A stretch of DNA of 64,000 nucleotides from JBBDWJ01 sp963824095 (GTDB taxonomy: Bacteria; Acidobacteriota; Terriglobia; Bryobacterales; UBA6623). Where the stretch lies: the NCBI GenBank assembly GCA_963824095.1, contig CAWGNS010000008.1, positions 2,728,001 to 2,792,000 on the forward strand. Direction: 5' to 3'. Position numbers and translations under genes: made by a program. Positions 8,657 to 16,900 of this stretch are shown piece by piece (within the stretch, counting starts at the first letter, position 1; each line of letters opens with the position of its first letter). The notes under the pieces are model-generated. The model searched no databases and was not told the origin of the DNA. It was given only the letters and a program-made list of their open reading frames with translations.

Positions 8657-8678
8657 TAAGGTGTAGGCGGACCCGCCT

Positions 8679-9374
8679 ATGCACATCCCCGACGGCTTTC
8701 TGGCGCCACCGGTGTGGGCGACCCTCGATGTCGCCGCGATTCCGGTGGTCGGCTATTTCCTGCGCCGGACGCAGCGAACCTTCGAGCAGTCGCGCATCCC
8801 CCTGTTGGGCGTTCTGGGAGCCTTCGTTTTCGCCGCCCAGATGATCAACTTTCCCATTTGGGCCGGCACTTCGGGGCATCTGGTGGGCGCGGCCCTGCTG
8901 GCGCTGACGCTGGGCCCTAGCGCCGCGGTGGTGGTCATGACCGCCATCCTCGTTGTGCAGTGCCTGGTGTTTCAAGACGGCGGCCTGCTGGCCCTCGGAG
9001 CCAACATATTCAACATGGCGATCATCGGCGTCTTGGTCGGCTACCTGCCCTCGATCTGGCTTCGCCGCCGGGCCGGGTCGCAGCGCACTGCCGCCTTCCT
9101 GGGCGGCTGGCTCTCGCTGGTGGCCGGCGCCTCGTTCGCTTCGACCCAACTGTGGCTGTCCCAGGTCGCCCCTCCGGGTCCGCTGTTCGCTTCCATGATT
9201 GGAATCCATGCCCTCACTGGTTTAGCGGAAGGCGCCATCACCGCCGCCAGTCTGGCCGCCATTGAGCGGCTCAATCCCGGGTTTGTGTTCGCCAACGGCC
9301 GGCCCACGGGGGACTCTGGAGCCGTGGTTGAGAAATCGGTGGCCGGCGGGCGAGTCGCCGTGACGGGCCAATAA
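8679..9374 (+). CDS. cbiM: Energy-coupling factor Co/Ni transporter substrate-binding subunit CbiM
   Basis: 231 residues, multi-pass membrane protein. It begins MHIPDGFL, the conserved N-terminus whose Met/His chelate Co(II) or Ni(II) in CbiM/NikM. Membrane segments include FPIWAGTSGHLVGAALLAL with the conserved GTSGH motif and ALGANIFNMAIIGV. Six to seven helices are evident. It works with CbiQ (transmembrane T component) and CbiO (ATPase) encoded next. Whether the metal is cobalt or nickel cannot be told from sequence alone. The gene is followed by a small PDGLE protein in the usual CbiN/NikL place. Confidence 0.93.
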   Translation: MHIPDGFLAPPVWATLDVAAIPVVGYFLRRTQRTFEQSRIPLLGVLGAFVFAAQMINFPIWAGTSGHLVGAALLALTLGPSAAVVVMTAILVVQCLVFQDGGLLALGANIFNMAIIGVLVGYLPSIWLRRRAGSQRTAAFLGGWLSLVAGASFASTQLWLSQVAPPGPLFASMIGIHALTGLAEGAITAASLAAIERLNPGFVFANGRPTGDSGAVVEKSVAGGRVAVTGQ

Positions 9375-9422
9375 CGGTTGTTTCTGGACGACTGGCCCGC
9401 GTAGTGCCAATCCGCGGTTAGC

Positions 9423-9710
9423 ATGACCAAGACGACACGTCTGTTCCTATTCCTGACCGCCGCCCTGGTGCTGCTGGGGGTGCTGGTGGCGTCGTCGCTG
9501 CCCGACGGCCTGGAGCACGTCGCCGGCATATTGGGCTTTGCCGGGCAAGCCGCGCCGCAGGCTGCCTGGAGCCCCTTTGCCGGCTACCAGGCGGCTTTTG
9601 TCAAAGGTTCGTGGCTGGCGCAAGTCACCGCCGGCCTGGTGGGTGTCGGGCTGATCTGGGCGTTCGCGCTCCTGCTGGGCAAGACCCTCAAGAAGAAGGG
9701 GGACGGCTAG
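9423..9710 (+). CDS. PDGLE-domain membrane protein, CbiN/NikL-like component
   Basis: 95 residues with two transmembrane segments (about 7-25 and 65-85) flanking a periplasmic loop. SSLPDGLEHVA is the signature PDGLE motif found in small auxiliary subunits of cobalt/nickel ECF transporters. Position between cbiM and cbiQ supports that role. The ATG at 9423 comes 48 bases after the cbiM stop; the stop is followed two bases later by the cbiQ GTG, implying translational coupling. Confidence 0.88.
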   Translation: MTKTTRLFLFLTAALVLLGVLVASSLPDGLEHVAGILGFAGQAAPQAAWSPFAGYQAAFVKGSWLAQVTAGLVGVGLIWAFALLLGKTLKKKGDG

Positions 9711-9712
9711 GC

Positions 9713-10420
9713 GTGCATCATCAAGCCCTGGATCGCTGGAGCCGCCTCGATGGGCCCCTGCATCGCCTCGATGCGCGCCCGAAGGTCCTCGCCACGCTGG
9801 CCGTCCTGTTGTCCGTCAACCTGACCCCGCCTTACGATACGGCTCTTTTCGTGGCTCACTTTCTGCTGCTTTGCGTCGTTTGTCTGTTCGCCCGCCTGCC
9901 CTGGTGGAAGGTGCTGGCGCGCGGCTTGATTGTGCTGCCGTTTGTTGGGGGAGTCGTCGTTCTCAACCTCGCCGGGGGCGACCCCGCGCGGGCCTGGGCC
10001 GTGCTGGCCCGCGGCTATCTGTCGGCCGTCGCTGTCTTGCTGCTGCTGGCGACGACGCCGTTTCCGAAACTGCTGCGTGGGCTGGAGTCGTTGGGCGTGC
10101 CGCGCTTCTTCGGCATGATCCTGCACTTCGTGTATCGTTACTTGTTCGTTCTGTTCGAACAGGCGCACAACATGCGGCGCGCCAGCCGCTGCCGCGCCCC
10201 CAGGGGGCAGCGCCGGTCCCTGTTCCAGGCGGCGGCGGGAGCCGTTGCGGTGCTATTCGCACGCAGCTACAGCCGCGCCGAGCGCATTCATCAGGCGATG
10301 CTGGCGCGGGGATTCCAAGGGCATTTTGAACTGCTCGAAACGCCCCAGGCCGGCTTGCGCGACTGGGCTGCACTGCTGCTGACCGTGGGGTTCCTGGCGC
10401 TGTTGCGCACCGTGCCCTGA
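9713..10420 (+). CDS. cbiQ: ECF transporter T component CbiQ
   Basis: 235 residues from GTG 9713, two bases after the previous stop; an upstream start would overlap the PDGLE gene out of frame. The opening HHQALDRWSRLDGPLHRLDARPK is typical CbiQ, five hydrophobic helices follow, and the two coupling-helix motifs that engage the ATPase are seen as ARG-like patterns (RRASRCRAPRGQ and MLARGFQG). It is the inner-membrane scaffold linking CbiM to CbiO. Length and order are those of complete cbiMNQO systems. Confidence 0.92.
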   Translation: MHHQALDRWSRLDGPLHRLDARPKVLATLAVLLSVNLTPPYDTALFVAHFLLLCVVCLFARLPWWKVLARGLIVLPFVGGVVVLNLAGGDPARAWAVLARGYLSAVAVLLLLATTPFPKLLRGLESLGVPRFFGMILHFVYRYLFVLFEQAHNMRRASRCRAPRGQRRSLFQAAAGAVAVLFARSYSRAERIHQAMLARGFQGHFELLETPQAGLRDWAALLLTVGFLALLRTVP

Positions 10421-10498
10421 ACTCGGAAAATAGCGCGGCATCGAGCGCCGCCGCGTCGCTTGATCGCGCCGCCGGCCGCAGCAGGATGAGGACTCGAG

Positions 10499-11209
10499 AT
10501 GGAGCCGGTTGTCGAAACCGTTGATCTGCGATTTAACTACCCCGATGGGACTCCGGCTCTGCAGGGAGTCGATTTCTCCCTCCACGCCGGCGAGACGGTG
10601 GGCGTGTTCGGCGCCAACGGCTCGGGCAAGACCACGTTTCTGCTGCACTTGGTCGGTCTGCTGCAAGGCAGCGGCAGGATCCGGGTTTGCGGCCAGGACC
10701 TGGACTCCTCGACCATGAGCCTGGCCCGCCAGAAGATAGGCGTGCTGTTCCAGGATTCCGACGATCAGTTGTTCATGCCCACGGTCGAGGAGGATGTCGC
10801 CTTCGGGCCGCTGAACATGGGCCTGTCTCCGGCCCAGGTCCGGCTGCGCGTCGAGCAATGCCTGGAACTGGTCGGCATGCAACACGCTGGTTCGCGCGCG
10901 CCCTATCACCTCAGCGCCGGGGAGAAACGCCGCGTCGCGCTCGCCGGAGTGTTGGCGATGGACCCCGCAATCATCGCGCTCGACGAGCCGGCGACGTTCC
11001 TCGATCCGCCCGCCCGCGCGCAACTGCTGTCAATTCTCTCCGCCTTGCCTCAGGCCAAGCTCATTGTCACTCACGATGTCGACCTGGCGCGCGCGCTGGC
11101 CTCCCGGGCGGTGTTCTTCGAGCGCGGCCGCATTGCCGGCAGCGGCAACGTCGAGTCGATCATCGAACGATTTCAATGGGATACAGCGCCCGCACTGCGC
11201 CCGCGATAG
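10499..11209 (+). CDS. cbiO: ECF transporter ATP-binding protein CbiO
   Basis: 236-residue ABC ATPase. Walker A is GANGSGKTT (about residues 38-46), Q-loop VLFQDSDDQLF, signature LSAGEKRRVALA, Walker B AIIALDEPATFLD and H-loop VTHD. The DQLF motif after the Q-loop is characteristic of cobalt/nickel ECF ATPases. It powers uptake through CbiQ/CbiM. ATG 10499 follows GGATGAGGACTCGAG. Slightly short relative to the common 270-280 residues, with a brief C-terminus. It is the last gene of the cluster; no cobalamin synthesis gene follows. Confidence 0.94.
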   Translation: MEPVVETVDLRFNYPDGTPALQGVDFSLHAGETVGVFGANGSGKTTFLLHLVGLLQGSGRIRVCGQDLDSSTMSLARQKIGVLFQDSDDQLFMPTVEEDVAFGPLNMGLSPAQVRLRVEQCLELVGMQHAGSRAPYHLSAGEKRRVALAGVLAMDPAIIALDEPATFLDPPARAQLLSILSALPQAKLIVTHDVDLARALASRAVFFERGRIAGSGNVESIIERFQWDTAPALRPR

Positions 11210-11402
11210 CCCTTGACTGATCCCCCACGCCCGGGTCGAACACCAAGGCGAGCCGAAACCGGCAGCCGAGTCCTTTGAAGCTCGATCTGGGTAGCTAACC
11301 GCTTTCCCTTCTTCGTGGTCACAAATTCGTAGCTTTTCCTTGTCTGGAAATTCACCGGAAAGCCACGGGGACGCAATCGACCGTTGCTAACCTCGAACGG
11401 CG

Positions 11403-11549
11403 ATGGAGTTGGCGTTTGCCCTAGCCCTTTTGGCGGCTCTGGCCCGTATTGCCGACGAAGCCCGGCGCCGCCATTTTCCCTACCCACACCGCTGGAAGTG
11501 GACGTTGGGATGTGTCCTGGCCGTCGTGGTTGGCTGGACGGCACGCTGA
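11403..11549 (+). CDS. Possible 48-residue small membrane protein
   Basis: ATG 11403 opens a frame of 48 residues beginning MELAFALALLAALARIADEA, then a basic aromatic loop (RRRHFPYPHRWKWT), then a second hydrophobic segment (GCVLAVVVGW) and a stop at 11547. The two-helix hairpin with a charged loop looks designed, and third-position GC is high. No good ribosome binding site is seen, and I know no family. It may be a real small protein or chance. Confidence 0.3.
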   Translation: MELAFALALLAALARIADEARRRHFPYPHRWKWTLGCVLAVVVGWTAR

Positions 11550-11842
11550 ACGCCTGACTCGGACCGTACAGATTTCAACCACCGGACCGCAGCCCCAATT
11601 CGCTGGGGGAAACTCAGCGCCCCGGTAGACGGAAGTCCCGAGCCGTGTTGGCAAGGCTTGGATGCCTCGGCCGGCACCGCCGTGGACTCTTGAAATCTCT
11701 GATTGCCCACTGAAATTGCCCCGTCGCGACCAAGCGGCGGGGCGTTTTTTCTCGAGCCTCCGACGTTCCGTTCGGCCTGTTTTCCGTCCCTTCGCCCGTA
11801 CATGTCCCCACGGCCACGAGCCGCTGGGCCAGATAGACGTGG

Positions 11843-11862
11843 GACAGACAATTCTGTCTGTC
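11843..11862. repeat. Perfect short palindrome GACAGACA-4-TGTCTGTC
   Basis: Two 8-base arms with the loop ATTC. It lies about 190 bases upstream of the small membrane protein gene at 12050. The arm length and 4-base loop match other palindromes in the window, though the sequence is only loosely related to the GCACAGGCA type. Confidence 0.5.
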
Positions 11863-12049
11863 TGGGCGAGGCCGCCCTCCAGGTCGGCCCTGCCGACCGG
11901 ACTCCCACCTCGCCGTTTTGTGCTATTCCAAGGAGAGATGAGCCCGATTTGTCGGAAGCCGGGTTCCACCGGGGAACCCGCGGCACTCCGATCTCGTAGC
12001 TCTTAGCAGGTCGTTCACTACGCTGGCCAAGGTTGGGAGGTGGCGCGCA

Positions 12050-12250
12050 ATGCTGACGTTTATTCTGTGGCTGATTCTGCTGGTGTTCTGCTGGCCGCTG
12101 GCGATCCTGGCCCTGATTCTCTACCCGCTGGTCTGGTTGCTGCTGTTGCCGTTCCGCCTGGTCGGCATCGCGGTGGGCGGCGTGTTGGAATTGCTGTGGG
12201 CCGTAGTGACCCTTCCGGCGCGGCTGCTGCGCGGCCCCAGCCGGGCCTGA
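12050..12250 (+). CDS. Small hydrophobic membrane protein
   Basis: 66 residues, almost entirely hydrophobic (Leu, Val, Trp, Phe), with two to three transmembrane helices and a basic tail (ARLLRGPSRA). ATG 12050 has an excellent ribosome binding site, GGGAGGTGG, at good spacing, which is the main reason to believe it. The repeated pattern ILWLILLVFCWPL and LYPLVWLLLLPFRLVG is seen in small conserved acidobacterial membrane proteins; function unknown. It is convergent with the CoA transferase gene. Confidence 0.6.
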   Translation: MLTFILWLILLVFCWPLAILALILYPLVWLLLLPFRLVGIAVGGVLELLWAVVTLPARLLRGPSRA

Positions 12251-12345
12251 GCCGGTCGTCCCCTACTCTGTCTCGATTGATTCCGGATTCAGCCGGTCCC
12301 ACAGGACTGACTGGGCAGCGCGGCCAAGGGAGCCAGCGGCGCGGT

Positions 12346-13575
12346 CTATTCCTGCACAACCTTCGCCTTCTTGAGCCGCTCGAACTCTTTGGCGGCGACG
12401 CCGGCGGCGAGCAAGGTCGCACGAGTGTGCTCGCCCAGTTGCGGCGGCGGAGCCCCTAGCCGGCCCGGCGTACGGCTCAGCTTGGGGTACACGCCGAGTT
12501 GATCGTAGGTCCCACCCTGGGGATGCTCCACGGAAACAATCGTTCCCCGCGTCTGCAGGTGCTGGTCGAGCACCACGTCCGAGATGCTCTGGACGATCGT
12601 CACGCAGGCGTCCTTGTTGCGGAAGATCTCGAACCACTCGTGAGCTTCCTTGCGCTGGAAGATGCGGGTCAGCTCGGCGATGATCACCCGCTGGCGGTCT
12701 CCTTCGGCGAACTGGTCCTCAATCAGGTCGGGTCGCTCGACTTCCTTGCACAAGGTGGCCCAGTGTTTGGGTTCCAGGGCGCCCACCGAGATCCAGCGCC
12801 CGTTGCGGGCGGCGTACACGTTGTAACAGGCGTAGCGGCCGAACAGGCGGTCCTTGCCGCGCAGCGGCGCCCGCCGGCTGGCGGTATAGTTGGCCAGCGG
12901 GGCAGCCAGCAGGCCGATGACGCCGTCGAGCATCGCCACGTCGACGAACTGGCCTTGCTTGGTCCGGTCGCGCGCCCGTAGCGCCATCAGGATGCCGATG
13001 ACCGCTGGCAGCGCCCCGCCGGCCAGATCGCCGATCTGCACGCCCGGAATCAACGGCGCCCCATCCGGGTTGCCCAGCAGTTCCAGCAGCCCGCCGACCG
13101 AAAGGTAGTTGATGTCTTGCGAGGAAAGCTTGGAATAGGGGCCTTCCTGGCCGTAGCCGGTAATCGAGGTGTAAATCAGCCCTTTGTTCAGCTTCGACAG
13201 CTTGTCGTAGTCCAGCCCAAGCTTCTTCATTTCGCCATGGCGCATGCCCTCCAGCAGCACGTCGGCCTTGGCGACGAGCTTCAGGAAGGCCGACTTCCCA
13301 CGCCGGTCTTTGACGTTGAGGGCGACGCTCTTCTTGCCGCGGTGCAGCAGCGTGAAGACGGCCCCAACGTCGTGAATCATGGGCGCGGTGTGGCGCGATG
13401 GATCGCCCAGGCCCGGTGTCTCGACCTTGATCACCTCCGCTCCAAAGTTTGCCAGCAGAAACGTCGCCGCCGGCCCCGGCAGACGCTCGGTCAGGTCGAG
13501 AATCCGGATGCCGTCCAACGGTAAGGGCGGGGCGGTCTGCTTCTTCGCCGTTCGGGATTTCTTGTTGGCGGACAT
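12346..13575 (-). CDS. CaiB/BaiF family CoA transferase (family III)
   Basis: 409 residues. After a basic N-terminal tail, the protein shows the family III opening LDGIRILDLTERLPGPAATFLLANFGAEVIKVE, then NVKDRRGK, ITGYGQEGPYS and IGDLAGGAL; the Asp of that last motif is the expected covalent catalytic residue. A second half covers FGRYACYNVYAARNGRWISVGALEPKHW. Family members move CoA between carboxylic acids or racemise 2-methylacyl-CoAs (alpha-methylacyl-CoA racemase); which of these cannot be decided. The gene is alone, with a long AT-punctuated upstream region. Confidence 0.9.
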   Translation of the reverse strand: MSANKKSRTAKKQTAPPLPLDGIRILDLTERLPGPAATFLLANFGAEVIKVETPGLGDPSRHTAPMIHDVGAVFTLLHRGKKSVALNVKDRRGKSAFLKLVAKADVLLEGMRHGEMKKLGLDYDKLSKLNKGLIYTSITGYGQEGPYSKLSSQDINYLSVGGLLELLGNPDGAPLIPGVQIGDLAGGALPAVIGILMALRARDRTKQGQFVDVAMLDGVIGLLAAPLANYTASRRAPLRGKDRLFGRYACYNVYAARNGRWISVGALEPKHWATLCKEVERPDLIEDQFAEGDRQRVIIAELTRIFQRKEAHEWFEIFRNKDACVTIVQSISDVVLDQHLQTRGTIVSVEHPQGGTYDQLGVYPKLSRTPGRLGAPPPQLGEHTRATLLAAGVAAKEFERLKKAKVVQE

Positions 13576-14220
13576 ATTGAGCGGTCGATGCGGATCCTTG
13601 AAATCAGCAGGTGATACACCGGACGAGTCTCAGTGGTCGATGTCACGCCGGAGGCGGGACCTACCAGCAAGAACACCTCAGACAGCGATTGCCTCACCAA
13701 ACAGCGGAGTCGCGCCAAGGCCCGGAACGGTCCTGGGAATCGGTAGGAATCAAAAGAAGCGGCGGCACTAGATCGCCGTTCCGCCCCGGCGGATAGACCC
13801 TCGTCGTTGACGCACAGCCTTCGGCCCCATTCCTAGAACCAACCGACAACCGGGATGACGAACAGCTTAGCGGATTTTCAGCGATTCCGGTAGTCGATTT
13901 CCGGGAAACCAGCGGCCGAGACGTCCCGGAGCACCCACCGGCCAGTCAACAGCCACCTCATGGGAGTCTCGCGGTGTGGGTCGGGGATGCCCGGACGAGC
14001 CTGCGCAAATAACTACATGCATAGTTTTTCGGTGGAATTGAACCAGGGCCGGGCGTCTCTCCCCAAATTGAGCCGACGCCGATAGGGCCAAGTGGCCTGC
14101 GTTTCCCTGGCCCGCTGGCTCCGCTGCCCTTGCCAGAGTCCCTCAATTTTCCGAATATCCTGCTGCTGTGATAAAGCCGACGCACAACCTTGGGCCGTTT
14201 CACCCTGGAGTCTTTATGGG

Positions 14221-14242
14221 AAAAACTATAGTAATAGTTTTT
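14221..14242. promoter_or_regulatory. Perfect 22-base dyad, candidate operator
   Basis: AAAAACTAT and ATAGTTTTT are separated by AGTA. The 9-mer AAAAACTAT (or its complement) recurs at 14022-14029 (8 of its bases in ATAGTTTT) and at 20438-20446, also in AT-rich intergenic DNA. This spacing and symmetry suit a dimeric repressor; the regulator is unknown. Confidence 0.4.
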
Positions 14243-14320
14243 AGGGACGGCCGCAGGGTACAGCGGCTCGCCGAACGGGTAGGGGAGCATGGACGCGGCC
14301 GGAAAGTGGCATCCGCCCCC

Positions 14321-14384
14321 AAAGACAAAACCGCGGCCCATTCGCCCGAAGGTTCCAGGGAACCTCCGAAGGACTGGGCCGCGG
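14321..14384 (-). terminator. Rho-independent terminator of the OmpA gene
   Basis: On the minus strand, a long stem with arms CCGCGGCCCA and TGGGCCGCGG, capped by an inner AGGTTCC/GGAACCT pairing, is followed by TTTTGTCTTT. It begins 48 bases past the OmpA stop codon. This is the clearest intrinsic terminator in the window. Confidence 0.8.
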
Positions 14385-14431
14385 TCATTAGCGGCGTCGT
14401 GGACAATCGTTAGTACAAAAAATCGCTTCGC

Positions 14432-15187
14432 TTACTCTTGCCCGGTTCGAGCCTGGAGATTGTCGCCGTCGACTGCGGCGGCAAACAACCGAAGCTCCAC
14501 CCGGCGGTTCTGCTCGCGGCCTTCGCGAGTCTTGTTGTCGGCCACGGGCTCGACGTCACCCACACCGAGCACATGCACCCGATAGAGCGGGATCTTATGC
14601 TCGACGGTCAGGTATCGCACTACGGCGTCAGCGCGCTTTTGGCTGAGCTGCAGGTTGTAGTGGGCATCGCCGGTAGAGTCCGTGAATCCGCGGATCTCGA
14701 TGACGTAGTTCTTGCGGTCTTGAAGGCCCGCAGTCGCCTCGTCGAGGGCGGCTTTGGCGTCATCGTTCAGTTCGAAGCGATTGAAGCCGAACTGCACCGC
14801 CTTGGTGGCGACGAGGTGATAGTTGTCGAGGTTCTCGATTTTCTGATTCAGGCCTTCGACACGCGTCTCGTTGTTGTCGGCAATTTTGCGCGCGCTGTCG
14901 GCGCGGCTGCCGGCATCCTGAGCCTGCCGCCCGGCTTCCTGGGCCTGGCGCGAAGCGTCCTCGGCTTTGCCGTCGGCGGCAGTCGCGCGCTCCTCAACGC
15001 GGGCGACGTCCTTCTGGACGCCTTCGATGCTGGTACGGTTCTCGTTACTGGCCTGCTCGACTTTGCCGACGCGCTGGTCGACGGGATCCAAGGTCTTGTT
15101 TACATAACCCTTGGTGGCGCAACCGGCGCTAAGCATCGTCAGAGCCGCGGCGCTCAACGTCAATACGGTCATTCGTGGAGTGCTCAT
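14432..15187 (-). CDS. OmpA-family peptidoglycan-binding lipoprotein
   Basis: 251 residues from ATG 15187, which has a strong GGAAGG ribosome binding site. The N-terminus is a lipoprotein signal with lipobox LSAGC near residue 22. Residues 30-125 form a heptad-rich coiled coil with Ala/Glu/Arg repeats (RQAQEAGRQAQDAGSRADSA). The C-terminal 110 residues are an OmpA_C domain: IEIRGFTDSTGDAHYNLQLS and RVHVLGVGDVEPVADN, with NRRVELRL at the end. It probably tethers the outer membrane to the cell wall. Longer in-frame starts upstream would lose the lipobox context. A TATAGT -10-like element lies about 80 bases upstream on this strand. Confidence 0.92.
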   Translation of the reverse strand: MSTPRMTVLTLSAAALTMLSAGCATKGYVNKTLDPVDQRVGKVEQASNENRTSIEGVQKDVARVEERATAADGKAEDASRQAQEAGRQAQDAGSRADSARKIADNNETRVEGLNQKIENLDNYHLVATKAVQFGFNRFELNDDAKAALDEATAGLQDRKNYVIEIRGFTDSTGDAHYNLQLSQKRADAVVRYLTVEHKIPLYRVHVLGVGDVEPVADNKTREGREQNRRVELRLFAAAVDGDNLQARTGQE

Positions 15188-15482
15188 ATTTACCCTTCCT
15201 TCTCCCAGAATGGAGATTGCTATCGAGCTAGAAATTTGCACGCTGCGGGCCAATTTTGCCGAAGGTACTATATCCTTTTGATTTGAAAGGGGCTGCCGCG
15301 AACTCACTAGCAAATCCGGGCGGTTGTTAACCTCTTCGAAACTGCGCGATTGAGTAAAACTTACACGGATTTTACAGCCCTCCCCGACAGTGGCCGCGGA
15401 GCCGCCAAGGATGATACGGTGTTTCTGGGGAGCCGGGCCGGGGGGCCGGTTCGGCAACCGCCAGAGCAGTGAGGAATAAGCC

Positions 15483-16352
15483 ATGATGTCTCGACGCGAT
15501 CTATTGTCCCGAGCCGCCGTGCTGGCCGCGGCGGCGGGAGCGGCCCGCGACGGGCTGGCCCAGCAGGGGCAAATCAAGCCCGCTGTGCTGATCACCATGC
15601 TGCCCAAGCAGCTACCCTACCTCGATCGCTTCAAGTTGGCGGTCGACGTGGGCTTCCACAACATGGAAGTGCAGACCCTCGACGACGACAGCGAGGCCCA
15701 CAAGGTCAAGGAAGCGGCCGACAAGGCCGGCCTGCGTATTCACTCGGTGATGAATATGCGCCACTGGGACCATCCCTTGTCGAGTCCCGATCCCAAGGAT
15801 GTGGAGTTGAGCCTGGAAGGCATGCGGACTTCGCTGCGCCAAGCCAAGATCTACGGAGCCGACGCGGTGCTGCTGGTTCCGGCCGTCGTCCGCGAAGACA
15901 CCACCTACGAGCAGGCTTGGGAGCGTTCGCAGACACAGATTCGCAAGCTGATTCCGGACGCGGAAAAGGTCAAGGTTGAGATCGCTCTGGAAGAGGTGTG
16001 GAATAAGTTTCTGCTCACGCCCCGCGATTTCGTCCAGTATGTCGACGAGTTCAAGCATCCGCTCATCAAGGCCTACTTCGACGTCGGCAATATCGTGCAC
16101 TATGGAATCCCTCAGCAGTGGATCCGCGCCTTGGGCAAGCGGATTGCGAAAGTGCACTTGAAGGACTATTCGCGGCGACGCGGTTTTGTCGACCTGGGCG
16201 ACGGCGACGTCAATTGGCCGGAAGTGCGCAAGGCATTCGCCGACGTCGGCTATACGGGCGTGGCGACGGCGGAGCTTCGCGGCGGCGACCGCGAGTACCT
16301 GGCCGACGTTCTGAAGCGGATCGAACGTCTGCTGGGCATTACCAGTAGCTAG
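15483..16352 (+). CDS. Tat-exported sugar phosphate isomerase/epimerase-like TIM barrel
   Basis: 289 residues. A twin-arginine type signal (MSRRDLLSRAAVLAAAAGAA) precedes a xylose isomerase-like TIM barrel (AP_endonuc_2 family). Motifs include VDVGFHNMEVQ, IALEEVWNKFLL, KAYFDVGNIVHYG and AKVHLKDYSR, where Glu, Asp and His residues would bind a divalent metal. Members act on keto-sugars or inositols; the substrate here is unknown. It is divergent from the OmpA gene. Starts at 15483 and 15486 are equally possible. Two similar barrels occur later in the window (24.4 and 43.7 kb). Confidence 0.88.
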   Translation: MMSRRDLLSRAAVLAAAAGAARDGLAQQGQIKPAVLITMLPKQLPYLDRFKLAVDVGFHNMEVQTLDDDSEAHKVKEAADKAGLRIHSVMNMRHWDHPLSSPDPKDVELSLEGMRTSLRQAKIYGADAVLLVPAVVREDTTYEQAWERSQTQIRKLIPDAEKVKVEIALEEVWNKFLLTPRDFVQYVDEFKHPLIKAYFDVGNIVHYGIPQQWIRALGKRIAKVHLKDYSRRRGFVDLGDGDVNWPEVRKAFADVGYTGVATAELRGGDREYLADVLKRIERLLGITSS

Positions 16353-16459
16353 GGATCTTATCCGGCGAATCCGCGAGCCGCCCGGGCGGCAGAGCCGGCG
16401 GCTTCGAAGGGATTGGCCCCGCGGGAGGTGCTTCGCGGGGAAGCGAGGACGATTTCGCA

Positions 16460-16843
16460 GTGAGTGAACGACTGGGCGAACTGACTCTGAATCTGTTGCG
16501 GATTGTGGTGGGCCTGACGTACATGCCGCACGGCGCACAGAAGCTATTTGGCATCTTGGGCCGCGAGGCCGTCCCGTTGATGAGCTTGTTCGGCTTGGCC
16601 GGCGTGCTGGAGTTTGTTGGCGGCATGCTGATTGTGCTGGGGGTCTTCACGCGGCAGGTAGCCTTCGTGCTGTGCGGCGAGATGGCGGTGGCTTACTGGA
16701 TGGCGCATGGCCGTCAGGCTTCGATGCCGCTCGCCAATGGCGGAGAGCTCGCCGTGCTGTATTGTTTCGTGTTCCTGTTCCTGTTCGCCAACGGCGGCGG
16801 AGATTTTTCGGTCGACGGCTGGCTGCGTCACCGTAAGTCCTAG
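16460..16843 (+). CDS. DoxX family membrane protein
   Basis: 127 residues from GTG 16460. Four transmembrane helices and the typical DoxX pattern LLRIVVGLTYMPHGAQKLFG at the N-terminus, then GVLEFVGGMLIVLGVFTRQVA. DoxX proteins are inner-membrane proteins linked in various bacteria to quinone or thiosulfate redox and oxidative stress. Context (a TIM barrel before, a hydrolase after) gives no specific role. A purine-rich GGGGAAGCGAGG precedes the start. Confidence 0.88.
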   Translation: MSERLGELTLNLLRIVVGLTYMPHGAQKLFGILGREAVPLMSLFGLAGVLEFVGGMLIVLGVFTRQVAFVLCGEMAVAYWMAHGRQASMPLANGGELAVLYCFVFLFLFANGGGDFSVDGWLRHRKS

Positions 16844-16900
16844 CGGACTTCTCCCGGCGGATGCGGACGCGAGGGCGGAAAACATGGCGGAAGACACGCA

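Larger units (their letters stand above)
11210..12049. other. Long mostly non-coding gap after cbiO
   Basis: 840 bases. Both strands have open frames, but their translations are Arg/Pro/Gly-rich and look like chance frames in GC-rich DNA. The only protein-like frame is the 48-codon one at 11403-11549. A perfect palindrome lies at 11843-11862. The stretch 11325-11410 contains GGGGACGCAA and nearby CTAACC, faintly like part of a c-di-GMP-I riboswitch, but the rest of that consensus is missing. Confidence 0.5.
13576..14431. other. Long gap upstream of the CoA transferase gene
   Basis: 856 bases between two minus-strand genes. The left part is the leader/promoter side of the CoA transferase gene. 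It holds an AACTA-CATGCA-TAGTT dyad (14011-14026), a perfect AAAAACTAT dyad (14221-14242) and, at the right, the terminator of the OmpA gene. A 65-codon frame from ATG 14216 has a GGAG-like site but runs through the terminator hairpin and is not convincing. Confidence 0.5.

Noticed and set aside
8534..8678. Cobalamin riboswitch ahead of cbiM
   Set aside because: No B12 box or conserved core is present in the 145-base leader.
11421..11969. 182-codon minus frame in the gap after cbiO
   Set aside because: Arg/Gly/Pro-rich and includes a palindromic repeat as coding; no hydrophobic core or motif.
14216..14413. 65-codon plus frame with a GGAG-like site
   Set aside because: It begins inside a palindrome, runs through the OmpA terminator hairpin and has no family resemblance after residue 25.
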